15,799 nt of DNA from Planctomycetota bacterium. GTDB lineage: Bacteria > Planctomycetota > Brocadiia > JAJRTI01. The first letter of the stretch is position 1. Each line of letters starts with the position of its first letter. Of the stretch, positions 1 to 6,882 are shown one piece after another. The notes below the pieces were generated by a model. It had not been told where the DNA came from, ran no database searches, and worked only from the letters and a program-made list of their open reading frames with translations. Both the position numbers and the translations under genes were made by a program. The stretch lies in NCBI GenBank assembly GCA_024278415.1, contig JAJRTI010000736.1:1-15799 (forward strand), in the 5' to 3' direction.

Positions 1-378
1 CCCTCCGATCTGCGTGATCTGTGGGCATCTGTGCCTCTCTGTGATACCACCTCGGCGAGGCAAGGGCGCCAGCCAGCCGGGCACGAGCCCCCTGCTGCGG
101 GCACAGGGATAGCACCTTGTCGGATAACGCCTGCCCCAGACGGCTCCGAGCAAAGTGCAAAGAAACTTCGATATGTTCAACGTTAGGCCCTTACCGGCTT
201 TCGAACGACACCATATTGTCGATGCGCTCCGTTGTGGAGTGCGCCGGCTCGACGGCGCTTTGGCTGGCAGCGCGTCGCGCTGCTTTGCATCCGCACACGC
301 GCGATCCGTTCGCCAGCGACAGGCGAAGCCCGCCCTATAGCCGGGTGATTGGGCAAAGGTAATTGTGGGACAGGACAC
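1..378. other. Left-end stretch without a convincing gene
   Basis: I see no reliable gene here. A small open frame with an ATG at 173 and a stop at 340 (55 codons) exists, but it has no ribosome binding site and no recognisable domain. An overlapping frame of similar length makes it look like GC-rich noise or a degenerate repeat. The first 60 bases contain the phrase CTGTGCCTCTCTGTG, a low-complexity type of sequence that I suspect is a dispersed intergenic repeat. That suspicion is inference only. Confidence 0.4.
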
Positions 379-548
379 TAGCCCAACACTTCAGTGCTGG
401 GGACACGGAGCACTGAGTGAACACCAGTCCCGTAGGGACGACGGAATGCTGAGAACTGCCGCAGATTGGCGAGTGCGTCCGCCGTACGGCGGATCAGTGA
501 GCCTCCGCTTGGGTGCGAGGGCGCCCGAGGGCTCACTGACGTGAGCTA
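379..548. repeat. Multi-hairpin REP-like element bounded by TAGC and GCTA
   Basis: Consecutive short stem-loops fill this stretch. An 18-nt hairpin at 383-400 has a single A/C mismatch and a TC loop. At 427-439, GTCCC pairs with GGGAC around GTA. CTGC/GCAG lies at 456-464. A perfect 16-bp palindrome, TCCGCCGTACGGCGGA, occupies 478-493. A 10-bp stem pairs 494-503 with 530-539. An alternative hairpin, GCTCAC-TGAC-GTGAGC, lies at 531-546. The ends carry TAGC (379-382) and its complement GCTA (545-548), which parallels the GGTAGC/GCTACC ends of the repeat at 8262-8350. This looks like a non-coding, REP/BIME-like composite element. The family assignment is inference. Confidence 0.55.
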
Positions 549-681
549 TAGGCGGGGCGCATGGGGAAGCTCCCGGGACGGCCAACTTGACGACGACGAG
601 CGGCTTTGATCTAATCGCTCACTGCCTTGCCTCGCGGCGAGGGGACCGACTCGACGGAGCGCAAGAGTGGAGGAGACGCCC

Positions 682-1404
682 ATGCACGAGTGGCCGGCAA
701 ACAAGCTCGACGAAGAGGAATGGGACGACGCAGATTGGGAATTGTTCCTCCAGCGGGGCGACGCGCAGGCCGCCAGGTTCCTCGATCTGGCCGAGACTCT
801 CAACGACGACCCGGAGCGGAAGCGCCGCGTGGCTCGGGAAATGGGTTGGGACCACCTGCTTGAGCGCTGCCGGTCGGACGCTCCCCATTGTGGCCAGTGC
901 GGCAAGGAGCATGAGTGCGAGATCCATCGCATCTGCCGCCTCTGGTCGGCCGCCGCGGCTGCGGACACGCATGGCCCGGCCGCGGAGCCCCACCTCGAGT
1001 CTCCAAGACTTGACGAGATCGAGGCCTATCGCAGAGGGCACGCCTTCTCGCTCGAATTGCACCAGCGCTTCGGCCACATCTTCGATGACGCGCCGCCCGA
1101 CGACGCGGTTTTCGAGGCCATGACCGCATCCAGCGCTGTGCCGGCTCGCATCGCGAGTGGGCATAGCGAGGGATACGGACCCGATTCGCTCGATGAGAAT
1201 ATCGCGTACTGCGAACGGGCGTTGCGGAGCTTGGGCAAATGCCGAGAAGCTCTCTTGGATATCGAGCGCCGGGGACTCATGCCAGAGGGGCAGGTCGCAG
1301 AGTTGCTTGGCATGGCCGATGGCGTGCAGGCTGCCGGGGATGCGTGGGTCGGCCAGCTTCGGGCAAACAAGGTCGCAGGGAGTGGCAACACGGGGCTTTG
1401 GTAG
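682..1404 (+). CDS. Hypothetical acidic protein with a cysteine cluster
   Basis: I do not recognise this 240-residue protein. The ATG at 682 is preferred over the in-frame GTG at 667 because GGAGGAG (669-675) sits 6 nt upstream, a strong ribosome binding site that would lie inside the longer version. The N-terminal part is very acidic (DEEEWDDADWE). Residues 63-85 hold five cysteines, C63 and then C70-x2-C73-x5-C79-x5-C85 with nearby histidines, which could bind a metal. No signal peptide or membrane segment is visible, so it is probably cytoplasmic. The C-terminal half looks helical (leucine, alanine and glutamate rich). The cysteine cluster recalls a small zinc ribbon but matches no motif I can name. 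It stands alone, with repeats on both sides. Confidence 0.7.
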   Translation: MHEWPANKLDEEEWDDADWELFLQRGDAQAARFLDLAETLNDDPERKRRVAREMGWDHLLERCRSDAPHCGQCGKEHECEIHRICRLWSAAAAADTHGPAAEPHLESPRLDEIEAYRRGHAFSLELHQRFGHIFDDAPPDDAVFEAMTASSAVPARIASGHSEGYGPDSLDENIAYCERALRSLGKCREALLDIERRGLMPEGQVAELLGMADGVQAAGDAWVGQLRANKVAGSGNTGLW

Positions 1405-1680
1405 GGCGCGTGTTCGGTATGCGCATGCGAAGAAATGCATGAAAGGCGCGTACCCGCACGCGCCAGCCTGCGGCCCAACCGCCGCTCGCTCGCAAGACGC
1501 CTGCATTTTGGCGAATGCGGCTACCACCGTTCCTGTTCCCCGCCCCTCTGTGCTGGGCCCAACGGATGGGTGTCCTGGAGTCTTGCATCACCAGATGTGG
1601 TTGGCTGTGGGCCCGGCAGCATAGCCGCGTGCGCGGTGCGCCTTGGGCACTTCCCACCACATCTTGGGTTGTGGTCAGCA
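1405..1680. repeat. Intergenic hairpins downstream of the hypothetical gene
   Basis: There is no gene here. A 7-bp hairpin, GGCGCGT/ACGCGCC, lies at 1445-1464 about 40 nt after the stop. It has no T-run, so it is not a textbook terminator. On the minus strand GGTAGCCGCATTCGCC (1510-1525) reads into a GCATT/AATGC hairpin, and its first ten bases and last four are shared with another minus-strand copy at 14355-14370. An inverted repeat, AGATGTGGT (1593-1601) and ACCACATCT (1656-1664), encloses 54 bp. These look like REP-type repeats rather than coding sequence. Confidence 0.5.
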
Positions 1681-1695
1681 ACGCATACAATTTAC

Positions 1696-1727
1696 TTGAC
1701 ATTGAGCACTTGAAGTGTTCCAATGTC
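1696..1727 (+). promoter_or_regulatory. Putative promoter with an operator-like dyad
   Basis: TTGACA (1696-1701), a perfect -35 consensus, is followed after 17 bp by TCCAAT (1719-1724), a four-of-six match to a -10 box. The spacer is a near-perfect palindrome: GAGCACTT (1704-1711), a central G, then AAGTGTTC (1713-1720). An outer pair, GACATTG (1698-1704) and CAATGTC (1721-1727), extends the dyad to about 30 bp. This architecture suits a dimeric regulator covering the promoter of the OmpA-type lipoprotein gene, whose start lies about 200 nt downstream. The surroundings are AT-richer than the rest of the window. It was not tested experimentally. Confidence 0.45.
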
Positions 1728-1853
1728 GGGAACAACGCGGTACAGGCTGTGCTATCTAACAAAATATGGGCGCAGGCATCGTACCAGCAGCAAAATATAG
1801 CAGTGTGCTCTTGTATCGAGGCCATCTGGATTTGGCCAGCAGCGGACCATTTC

Positions 1854-1882
1854 TTGACTTTGATACAGCATTCTGCTAAGTT
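1854..1882 (+). promoter_or_regulatory. Putative proximal promoter of the OmpA-type lipoprotein gene
   Basis: TTGACT (1854-1859) and TAAGTT (1877-1882) are 17 bp apart. A TG one base before the second hexamer (1874-1875) resembles an extended -10. Transcription would start near 1889 and leave a leader of about 35 nt that contains the AGGAGG ribosome binding site at 1913-1918. It is weaker by consensus than the TTGACA at 1696 but better placed, so the gene may have two promoters. Confidence 0.35.
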
Positions 1883-1924
1883 CAGAAGTTACGCATTATC
1901 CGTGTGCATGTTAGGAGGATGACC

Positions 1925-2836
1925 ATGAAACACAAATCACTGGTCGCAGTGGCCCTTGTGGCTTGTTTGGCGCTGGCGGGTTGTAAGTCCATGAGCCCTG
2001 TGCAGCAATGGGGTTTGGGCGGGGCCGCGGCTGGCGCGGCAGTGGGCGGCCTCTGGGCCTCCAATGCTGGCATTCTGAATGCGGGCGAAGGCGCGCTCGT
2101 CGGCGCGGCAGCCGGCGGAGCAGCAGGAGCCATCGGCGGCGATATCTACGCCCGCCAGAAGACGGCCAAGGACGACGACGCGCTTGACGCCGAGGTCGAG
2201 AACCTGAAAAACCAAGGCGAGGAAAAAGATAAGCGCATCAAGGACTTGGAGGGCCAAATCGACGACATGAAGGAGGAACTGGAAAAGGAACGCAGCAAGC
2301 CGGCCCCCGAGCCGCAGGACGTGAGCCAAGCGCCGGCCGTGTCTTCAGAGCTGACGACAACCGCGGACGCGAGTGATGCGGAAATGCGAGAGCTTCAGAA
2401 GACGATGGGCGCGGAGGTCGAAGTCGGCCGCAGCGACAAGGGCATCACCCTCACGTTTGTGTCGGAAGTGCTCTTTGCATCCGGCAAGGCCAAGCTGACC
2501 AAGGGCGGCATGGACTCGCTGCACAAGGCGGCTGAGATGATCCGCGAGAAGTTCCCCAACAACGAGATCAATATCGAGGGCCACACCGACAACGAACGCA
2601 TCAAACGCTCGGGATACCGGTCCAACTGGGAGCTGTCTTGCGAGCGCTCCCTTGCGGTCCTGCATTACCTCGTTGACCAAGAAGGCTTCCGGTCCGAGTT
2701 GCTGTCGGCCACGGGCTACGGAGACACGCGCCCGGTCGCGCCCAACGACACCGCGCTGGGCCGGCGGCTCAATCGCCGGGCTGTCATCGTGATCATGCCC
2801 GACGTGAAGTATGAGAAACAACACTTGAGCATGTGA
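1925..2836 (+). CDS. Glycine-zipper / OmpA-family lipoprotein
   Basis: The ATG at 1925 is chosen because AGGAGG (1913-1918) lies 6 nt upstream. The in-frame ATG at 1919 abuts that site, and the longer frame begins with a GTG at 1904. The 303-residue product has a lipoprotein signal with lipobox LAGC (Cys20). A glycine/alanine-rich zipper follows at about residues 30-72 (GLGGAAAGAAVGG and GAAAGGAAGAIGG). An acidic coiled coil spans about 82-125. The OmpA C-terminal domain covers about 165-292, with GHTDN at 219-223, NWELSCERSLAVLHYL at 234-249 and a final NRRAVIVI. In this family the C-terminal domain binds peptidoglycan diaminopimelate, tethering the outer membrane to the wall. The domain order resembles YiaD-type proteins. 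A second lipoprotein gene follows closely, suggesting one envelope unit. Confidence 0.93.
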   Translation: MKHKSLVAVALVACLALAGCKSMSPVQQWGLGGAAAGAAVGGLWASNAGILNAGEGALVGAAAGGAAGAIGGDIYARQKTAKDDDALDAEVENLKNQGEEKDKRIKDLEGQIDDMKEELEKERSKPAPEPQDVSQAPAVSSELTTTADASDAEMRELQKTMGAEVEVGRSDKGITLTFVSEVLFASGKAKLTKGGMDSLHKAAEMIREKFPNNEINIEGHTDNERIKRSGYRSNWELSCERSLAVLHYLVDQEGFRSELLSATGYGDTRPVAPNDTALGRRLNRRAVIVIMPDVKYEKQHLSM

Positions 2837-2837
2837 T

Positions 2838-2852
2838 ACTCACGCAGTGAGT
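2838..2852. other. Perfect hairpin between the two lipoprotein genes
   Basis: ACTCAC (2838-2843), loop GCA and GTGAGT (2847-2852) form a 6-bp stem directly after the upstream stop codon. There is no T-run, so it may be an mRNA-processing or attenuation structure rather than a full terminator. It occupies the alternative GTG start at 2847, which favours the ATG at 2868 for the next gene. Confidence 0.4.
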
Positions 2853-2867
2853 CCCGCCAGAACACAC

Positions 2868-3527
2868 ATGGGCCGCCGCCAGCCGCGGCGGCCCTACCTC
2901 TTGTACGCGGCCGCGCTCGCGGCGCTGGTGTCGGGCTGCGCGCAGCCTGTGATCCGCACCGGCGCGCTGCCCAACTACGCGCGCCTGCGCAGCACGACAC
3001 TGATGGGCGAGGGCGATGGCCGCGCCCGCACCTATGTCGCACCGGGGTTGCTCTTGCTCGACTACGACGTGCTCTACGTCAAGCCCGTCAAGCCCGCGGG
3101 GCAGGTCGGCCCAGACCAACCGCGCATATCGCAATACTGCGCGCACTTGCAGGAGCGCACGCTCAACGGCCTGCGCAAGCTTCGCAAGTTCCGCATCCTC
3201 ACCACCGACGACGAGTTCCTCAACCGCAAGCGCTACGACCTGCGCGTCGCCACGCTCGAGCTGTTCATCACGCACCTCGACGAAGGCAACGGCTTCGTCC
3301 GCTACGTTGTCGGATTCGAGCGCGGCGGCGTGGACGTGCAAGTCGAGGGCCGCCTCACCGACGCGCGCACGGGCGAGGTGCTCATGGAGTTCGCCGACCG
3401 ACGTTACTATGCGGGCGACCCCATGAGCGGGCTGAACGTCAGAGTCATTCGCCCCGAGCCGCTCGTGGAGGAAGTGCTCATCCAGCACGCGTACGCGGTG
3501 GTGAAACTCATCAACAGCTACCCCTGA
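2868..3527 (+). CDS. DUF3313-like outer-membrane lipoprotein
   Basis: This is a 219-residue protein from the ATG at 2868. An in-frame GTG at 2847 would add seven residues but sits in a hairpin. The N-terminus is a clear lipoprotein signal: RRQPRRP, then a hydrophobic stretch, then lipobox VSGC with Cys24. The remainder has the size and ending typical of DUF3313-type lipoproteins: alternating beta-strand-like segments, the phrase EGRLTDARTGEVLMEFADRR, and a final helix (VEEVLIQHAYAVVKLINSYP). The biochemical role of that family is unknown to me. It starts 31 nt after the OmpA-type lipoprotein gene and has no strong ribosome binding site, so it is probably co-transcribed. The lipoprotein call is confident; the DUF3313 assignment is from memory of the family's pattern. 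Confidence 0.8.
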   Translation: MGRRQPRRPYLLYAAALAALVSGCAQPVIRTGALPNYARLRSTTLMGEGDGRARTYVAPGLLLLDYDVLYVKPVKPAGQVGPDQPRISQYCAHLQERTLNGLRKLRKFRILTTDDEFLNRKRYDLRVATLELFITHLDEGNGFVRYVVGFERGGVDVQVEGRLTDARTGEVLMEFADRRYYAGDPMSGLNVRVIRPEPLVEEVLIQHAYAVVKLINSYP

Positions 3528-3556
3528 GCGCGTCCTGCGCTATCGTCGGCCTGTTT

Positions 3557-3638
3557 GTAGCGCGCTCGTAAGAGCGTTCCGTCTGCGTCTGGGGACACGG
3601 ATGCGATCCCGCTTCGCGGGCTTCCGCATCGCGTCCCC
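3557..3638. repeat. REP-like unit: GTAGC tag plus two hairpins
   Basis: GTAGC (3557-3561) precedes the hairpin CGCTC-GTAA-GAGCG (3563-3576), which also occurs in the two long repeats at 8274-8351 and 8458-8535. A three-tier stem follows: GGGGAC (3591-3596) with GTCCCC (3633-3638), GATGCG (3600-3605) with CGCATC (3625-3630), and CCCGC (3608-3612) with GCGGG (3616-3620) around TTC. It fills the gap before the Mur ligase gene. It could terminate the upstream unit, but the tag and the shared hairpin point to a REP-type element. Confidence 0.6.
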
Positions 3639-3655
3639 GCGCCAGTGATGAAACA

Positions 3656-5068
3656 ATGACCCCGCCCAATGCAAGCCGAGCCGCCGCCTACCACTTCATC
3701 GGCGTGGGCGGCATTGGCATGAGCGGGATCGCGCAGGTGTGCGCCGCGCGGGGGATGCGCGTCTCCGGTTCGGACCGATCCTACGACCGCGGGCAACGGG
3801 AGGCACTCTTCGGCACATTGGCCCAGCAACGCGTCGAGTTGTTCCCACAGGACGGCTCCGCCATGGAACACCCGCTCGACGCGGCGGTCGTGTCCACGGC
3901 CATCGAGGATACGAATTCCGACATCGCCGCGGCCAAGAGCAAGGCTGTGCCCATCGTGCACCGGTCCGAAGTGCTCGCCCAATTGCTCAACGGCACGCGC
4001 AGCATCGCCGTGACTGGCACAAGCGGCAAGACGACGACAACCGCGATGCTGGGGTGGATGCTCGAAGTCGCCGGGTTCGAGCCCACGGTCATCAACGGCG
4101 GCGTCATGAACAACTTCGCCGCGTTGCACCCACCCGGCAACGCGGTCGCGCGGCCCGGCGAATGGGTGTGCGCGGAGGCCGACGAGAGCGACGGGAGCGT
4201 GGTTCGGTTTCGGCCCGAAGTGGGCGTGGTCACCACCGTGGCGCGGGACCACAAGGAGATCGACGAACTGCTCGCGCTGTTCGAGCAATTCGCCTCGCAG
4301 ACTCGCGGCGCGGTGGTGCTCAACGCGGACTACCCCGAGCTGGCCGGCCTGCGGCGGTGCGCCGGCCGCGCGGTTTCGTATGGCTCCCGCGCGGGAGCGG
4401 ACGTGCGCGTGACGCGCGTGGAGCCTTCCGGGTTCGGCTCCACCTTCGACGCGTTGGGGCGCCGGTTCCGGATCCTCATGCCGGGCCGGCACAACGTGAG
4501 CAACGCGGCCGCGGCGCTCGCGGCAGGGCAGGAGATCGGCCTGCCGGCCGATTCCATGGAGGAGGCGCTGGCCACGTTTGTGGGCGTGCACCGCCGGCTG
4601 GAGTTGGTCGCGCGCGCGGGAGGCGTGCAGGTCGTTGATGACTACGCGCACAACCCGGAGAAGATCGCGGCCGCGATCGCAACGCTTCAGCCGCAGTCCA
4701 AGAAGCTCGTCGCGGTGTTCCAACCCCACGGCTTTGGGCCGGCCAAGTTCATGCGCGACGAACTGGCGGCCACGCTCGCGAAGCAGTTACGCCCGAGCGA
4801 CGTCGTCTACATGCTCGACATCTACTATGCAGGCGGCACCGCCGACCAATCCATCTCGTCGGCGGACCTGGTGGACGATCTCGCGCGTGTGGGCGTGCGC
4901 GCACAGCACGCGCCCGACCGCGCGGCGGTGGTGCGGGAAATCGCACAGCTCGCCGAGCCGGGCACGACGGTCTTGGTCATGGGAGCAAGGGACGATACGC
5001 TCACCGACTTCTGCCACACGTTGGCGGAAACGGTTTCAACGCGGGAAACACATGTGGGGCACGGCTAG
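3656..5068 (+). CDS. murC: MurC-family Mur ligase (UDP-N-acetylmuramate--L-alanine ligase-like), divergent
   Basis: The 470-residue protein has the MurC layout. The N-terminal Rossmann signature is FIGVGGIGMSG (14-24). The ATP P-loop is GTSGKTTTT (121-129). EADESDGS (174-181) and RHNVSNAAAA (278-287) are in the central domain. The C-terminal ligase domain contains DDYAHNPEKI (328-337) and FQPHGFGPAKFM (355-366). MurC adds L-alanine to UDP-MurNAc in the cytoplasm, the first step of the peptidoglycan stem peptide. Several motifs differ from ordinary MurC: DHKEIDELLALF replaces the usual N-x-DxDH-type segment, AHNP replaces HHP, and GARDDTLTDFC replaces GAGDI. It lies outside any mur/fts cluster and has no clear ribosome binding site. 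It may be a second, specialised Mur ligase, so the symbol names the family only. Confidence 0.85.
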   Translation: MTPPNASRAAAYHFIGVGGIGMSGIAQVCAARGMRVSGSDRSYDRGQREALFGTLAQQRVELFPQDGSAMEHPLDAAVVSTAIEDTNSDIAAAKSKAVPIVHRSEVLAQLLNGTRSIAVTGTSGKTTTTAMLGWMLEVAGFEPTVINGGVMNNFAALHPPGNAVARPGEWVCAEADESDGSVVRFRPEVGVVTTVARDHKEIDELLALFEQFASQTRGAVVLNADYPELAGLRRCAGRAVSYGSRAGADVRVTRVEPSGFGSTFDALGRRFRILMPGRHNVSNAAAALAAGQEIGLPADSMEEALATFVGVHRRLELVARAGGVQVVDDYAHNPEKIAAAIATLQPQSKKLVAVFQPHGFGPAKFMRDELAATLAKQLRPSDVVYMLDIYYAGGTADQSISSADLVDDLARVGVRAQHAPDRAAVVREIAQLAEPGTTVLVMGARDDTLTDFCHTLAETVSTRETHVGHG

Positions 5069-5121
5069 ACAACCCCTTGGCCGGCTGCTATGCTTCATCC
5101 TGTTGGCCTCAGATGCACAAC

Positions 5122-5163
5122 GCGGGCTTCGCCCGCAACCGAGGCGCGGAAGGCCTTCGCCTT
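5122..5163. repeat. Two TTC-loop hairpins between murC and pntAA
   Basis: GCGGGC-TTC-GCCCGC (5122-5136) is followed by AAGGC-CTTC-GCCTT (5150-5163). The first hairpin plus its trailing AACC recurs at 8587-8605, and in a variant form at 14268-14286. It has no T-run. It lies in the 140-nt gap after the Mur ligase stop and may serve as a terminator, but its recurrence points to a dispersed repeat. Confidence 0.5.
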
Positions 5164-5208
5164 TCGTTTTCACCGCACGGCCGATACAGACCTCATGGGC
5201 AGCAGGCA

Positions 5209-6366
5209 ATGAAAGTAGGAGTGATCCAGGAGAGCTTCCCCGATGAGCGCCGCGTCGCGCTCGTGCCGGGCATGCTTGCGTCGCTGACGCAGGCCGGGCT
5301 CGACGTCGTGGTGGAATCCGGAGCAGGCGCGGAGGCCGGCTACCCCGACGACGAGTATGCTGACAAGGGCGCCACGATCGCCGATTCTCGCCAGGGCGTG
5401 CTCGCCCAAGCGGACATCCTCCTGCAAGTGCGCGGGCTGGGCGCGAACGCCGAGGCTGGCCGAGCCGACCTCGACTGCTTCAAGCCGGGGCAAGCGCTCA
5501 TCGGCTTCCACGATCCGCTGTCGGCCCCGGAGGCCGTGCGGGAGTTGGCCGAGCGCAAGGTCCTCGCGTTCGCGATGGAACTCATGCCGCGCATCTCCCG
5601 CGCGCAGAGCATGGACGCTCTCAGCTCGATGGCGACCATTGCGGGATACAAAGCCGTGCTGCTCGCGGCCGAAGCCCTGCCGAAGATGTTTCCCATGCTG
5701 ATGACTGCGGCCGGGACGATCTCCCCGGCGCGCGTGTTCGTCGTGGGCGCGGGCGTGGCCGGGCTCCAAGCCATCGCGACCGCGCGGCGTCTGGGCGCGG
5801 TCGTGCAGGCGTACGACGTACGCCCGGCCGTGCGCGAGCAAGTGGAGAGCCTCGGCGCCAAGTTCGTCGAACTCGAACTGGATGCCGGCGAGGCCGAGGA
5901 CAAGGGCGGATATGCCAAGGAACTGGACGACGAGTTCTACCGCAAGCAGCGCGAGATGATGACGGCCGTGCTCGCGGAAAGCGACGTGGTGGTGACCACC
6001 GCGCTCATCCCCGGCAAGCCGGCCCCGGTGCTCGTGACCGCGGACATGGTCCAGGCCATGCCGGCGGGCTCGGTCATCGTCGACCTCGCGGCCGAACGCG
6101 GAGGCAACTGCGAACTGACCCGGCCGGACGAAACCGCGGTCGAGCACGGCGTCACGATACTCGGCCCGTCGAACATCGCCGCGACCGTGCCGTACCACGC
6201 GAGCCAGATGTACGCAAAGAACATCGCAACGTTTCTGTTGCACCTGGTCGACGAGGGCGCACTCCAGCTCGACATGGACGACGAAATCACCCGCGAGACG
6301 CTCTTGTGCCGCGACGGCGAAGTCGTGCATCCGCGCGTGAAGGAATTGTTGGATTCATCGAATTAG
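5209..6366 (+). CDS. pntAA: NAD(P) transhydrogenase subunit alpha, part 1
   Basis: This is the soluble NAD(H)-binding domain I of proton-translocating transhydrogenase. The complex passes hydride from NADH to NADP+, driven by the proton gradient. The 385-residue product starts at the ATG at 5209 with the typical MKVGVIQESFPDERRVALVP. A longer open frame upstream from 5077 runs through hairpin repeat sequence and is not family-like. RAQSMDALSSMATIAGYKAV (131-150) is the family signature. GAGVAGLQAIATARRLGA (180-197), followed by YDVR (202-205), is the dinucleotide-binding fold. The gene ends without the membrane helices found in single-chain alpha subunits; these are encoded by the next gene, 13 nt downstream. 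The split is the three-gene arrangement known from several bacteria. Confidence 0.96.
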   Translation: MKVGVIQESFPDERRVALVPGMLASLTQAGLDVVVESGAGAEAGYPDDEYADKGATIADSRQGVLAQADILLQVRGLGANAEAGRADLDCFKPGQALIGFHDPLSAPEAVRELAERKVLAFAMELMPRISRAQSMDALSSMATIAGYKAVLLAAEALPKMFPMLMTAAGTISPARVFVVGAGVAGLQAIATARRLGAVVQAYDVRPAVREQVESLGAKFVELELDAGEAEDKGGYAKELDDEFYRKQREMMTAVLAESDVVVTTALIPGKPAPVLVTADMVQAMPAGSVIVDLAAERGGNCELTRPDETAVEHGVTILGPSNIAATVPYHASQMYAKNIATFLLHLVDEGALQLDMDDEITRETLLCRDGEVVHPRVKELLDSSN

Positions 6367-6379
6367 CGAGGCCTTCCCG

Positions 6380-6661
6380 ATGGAACTGCTCGTTGGCATC
6401 CTCACGATTTTCGTGCTGGCGGTATTCGTGGGCTTCGAGATCATCACGAAGGTCCCGCCCACGTTGCACACGCCGCTCATGTCCGGCTCGAACGCGATCA
6501 GCGGCATCACCATCATCGGCGCGCTCCTTGCCGCAGGATCCGAGAGTACGGCACTCACGACGACGCTCGGCTTTCTCGCGGTCGTCTTTGCCACGATCAA
6601 TGCGGTGGGCGGATTCCTCGTCACCCATCGCATGCTCGACATGTTTCGGCATAAAGACTGA
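6380..6661 (+). CDS. pntAB: NAD(P) transhydrogenase subunit alpha, part 2 (membrane)
   Basis: This 93-residue membrane protein supplies the alpha-side helices of the proton channel. It has hydrophobic segments at about residues 2-19, 42-52 and 58-80. The highly conserved LHTPLMSGSNAISG (29-42) lies between the first two. GAGG-like GAGG (6368-6371) sits 8 nt before the ATG, and only 13 nt separate it from the pntAA stop, so the two genes are probably translationally coupled. The length and motif fit the small alpha-2 subunit of split transhydrogenases. Confidence 0.93.
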   Translation: MELLVGILTIFVLAVFVGFEIITKVPPTLHTPLMSGSNAISGITIIGALLAAGSESTALTTTLGFLAVVFATINAVGGFLVTHRMLDMFRHKD

Positions 6662-6712
6662 CAAATGCCCTGTCCTCTTGGACTTCCCTTGCTTCGCGCG
6701 CCTCACATGCGG

Positions 6713-6853
6713 CCACGCGGGGCAATTGCGGACTTCGCGAACTCCACAATCATCCCGCCGCGCAACGGCCTGGGTCCGACCTGGGGCTATTCCGGAGTTC
6801 GCGAACTCCGGAATAACATCGCTCCGCCCAGTCGTATGGCGGGGCGCCACAAC
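6713..6853. repeat. Paired palindromic repeat inserted between pntAB and pntB
   Basis: Two related palindromes lie in the 221-nt gap. The first (6725-6750) is 26 nt, pairs at 11 of 13 positions and contains GACTTCGCGAACTCC. The second (6788-6815) is a perfect 28-nt palindrome centred on GAGTTCGCGAACTC. Their centres are 64 bp apart and both share TTCGCGAACTCC. The frame is interrupted in all readings, so this is not an unrecognised gene. It looks like a dispersed palindromic repeat inside an operon. Confidence 0.65.
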
Positions 6854-6882
6854 TGCCAATCCTGACGGGTACCTAAACTGAC

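Noticed and set aside
155..340. Small open frame (61 codons from GTG, 55 from ATG at 173) in the left end
   Set aside because: No ribosome binding site and no domain. An overlapping frame of similar length is also open, as expected for GC-rich sequence, so coding is not supported.
1441..1464. Intrinsic terminator for the hypothetical gene
   Set aside because: The 7-bp hairpin lacks a T-run, and REP-like units follow. I list it only as a hairpin.
5077..5208. Upstream extension of the transhydrogenase alpha-1 frame
   Set aside because: It runs through a hairpin repeat and lacks family-like residues. The ATG at 5209 gives the canonical N-terminus.
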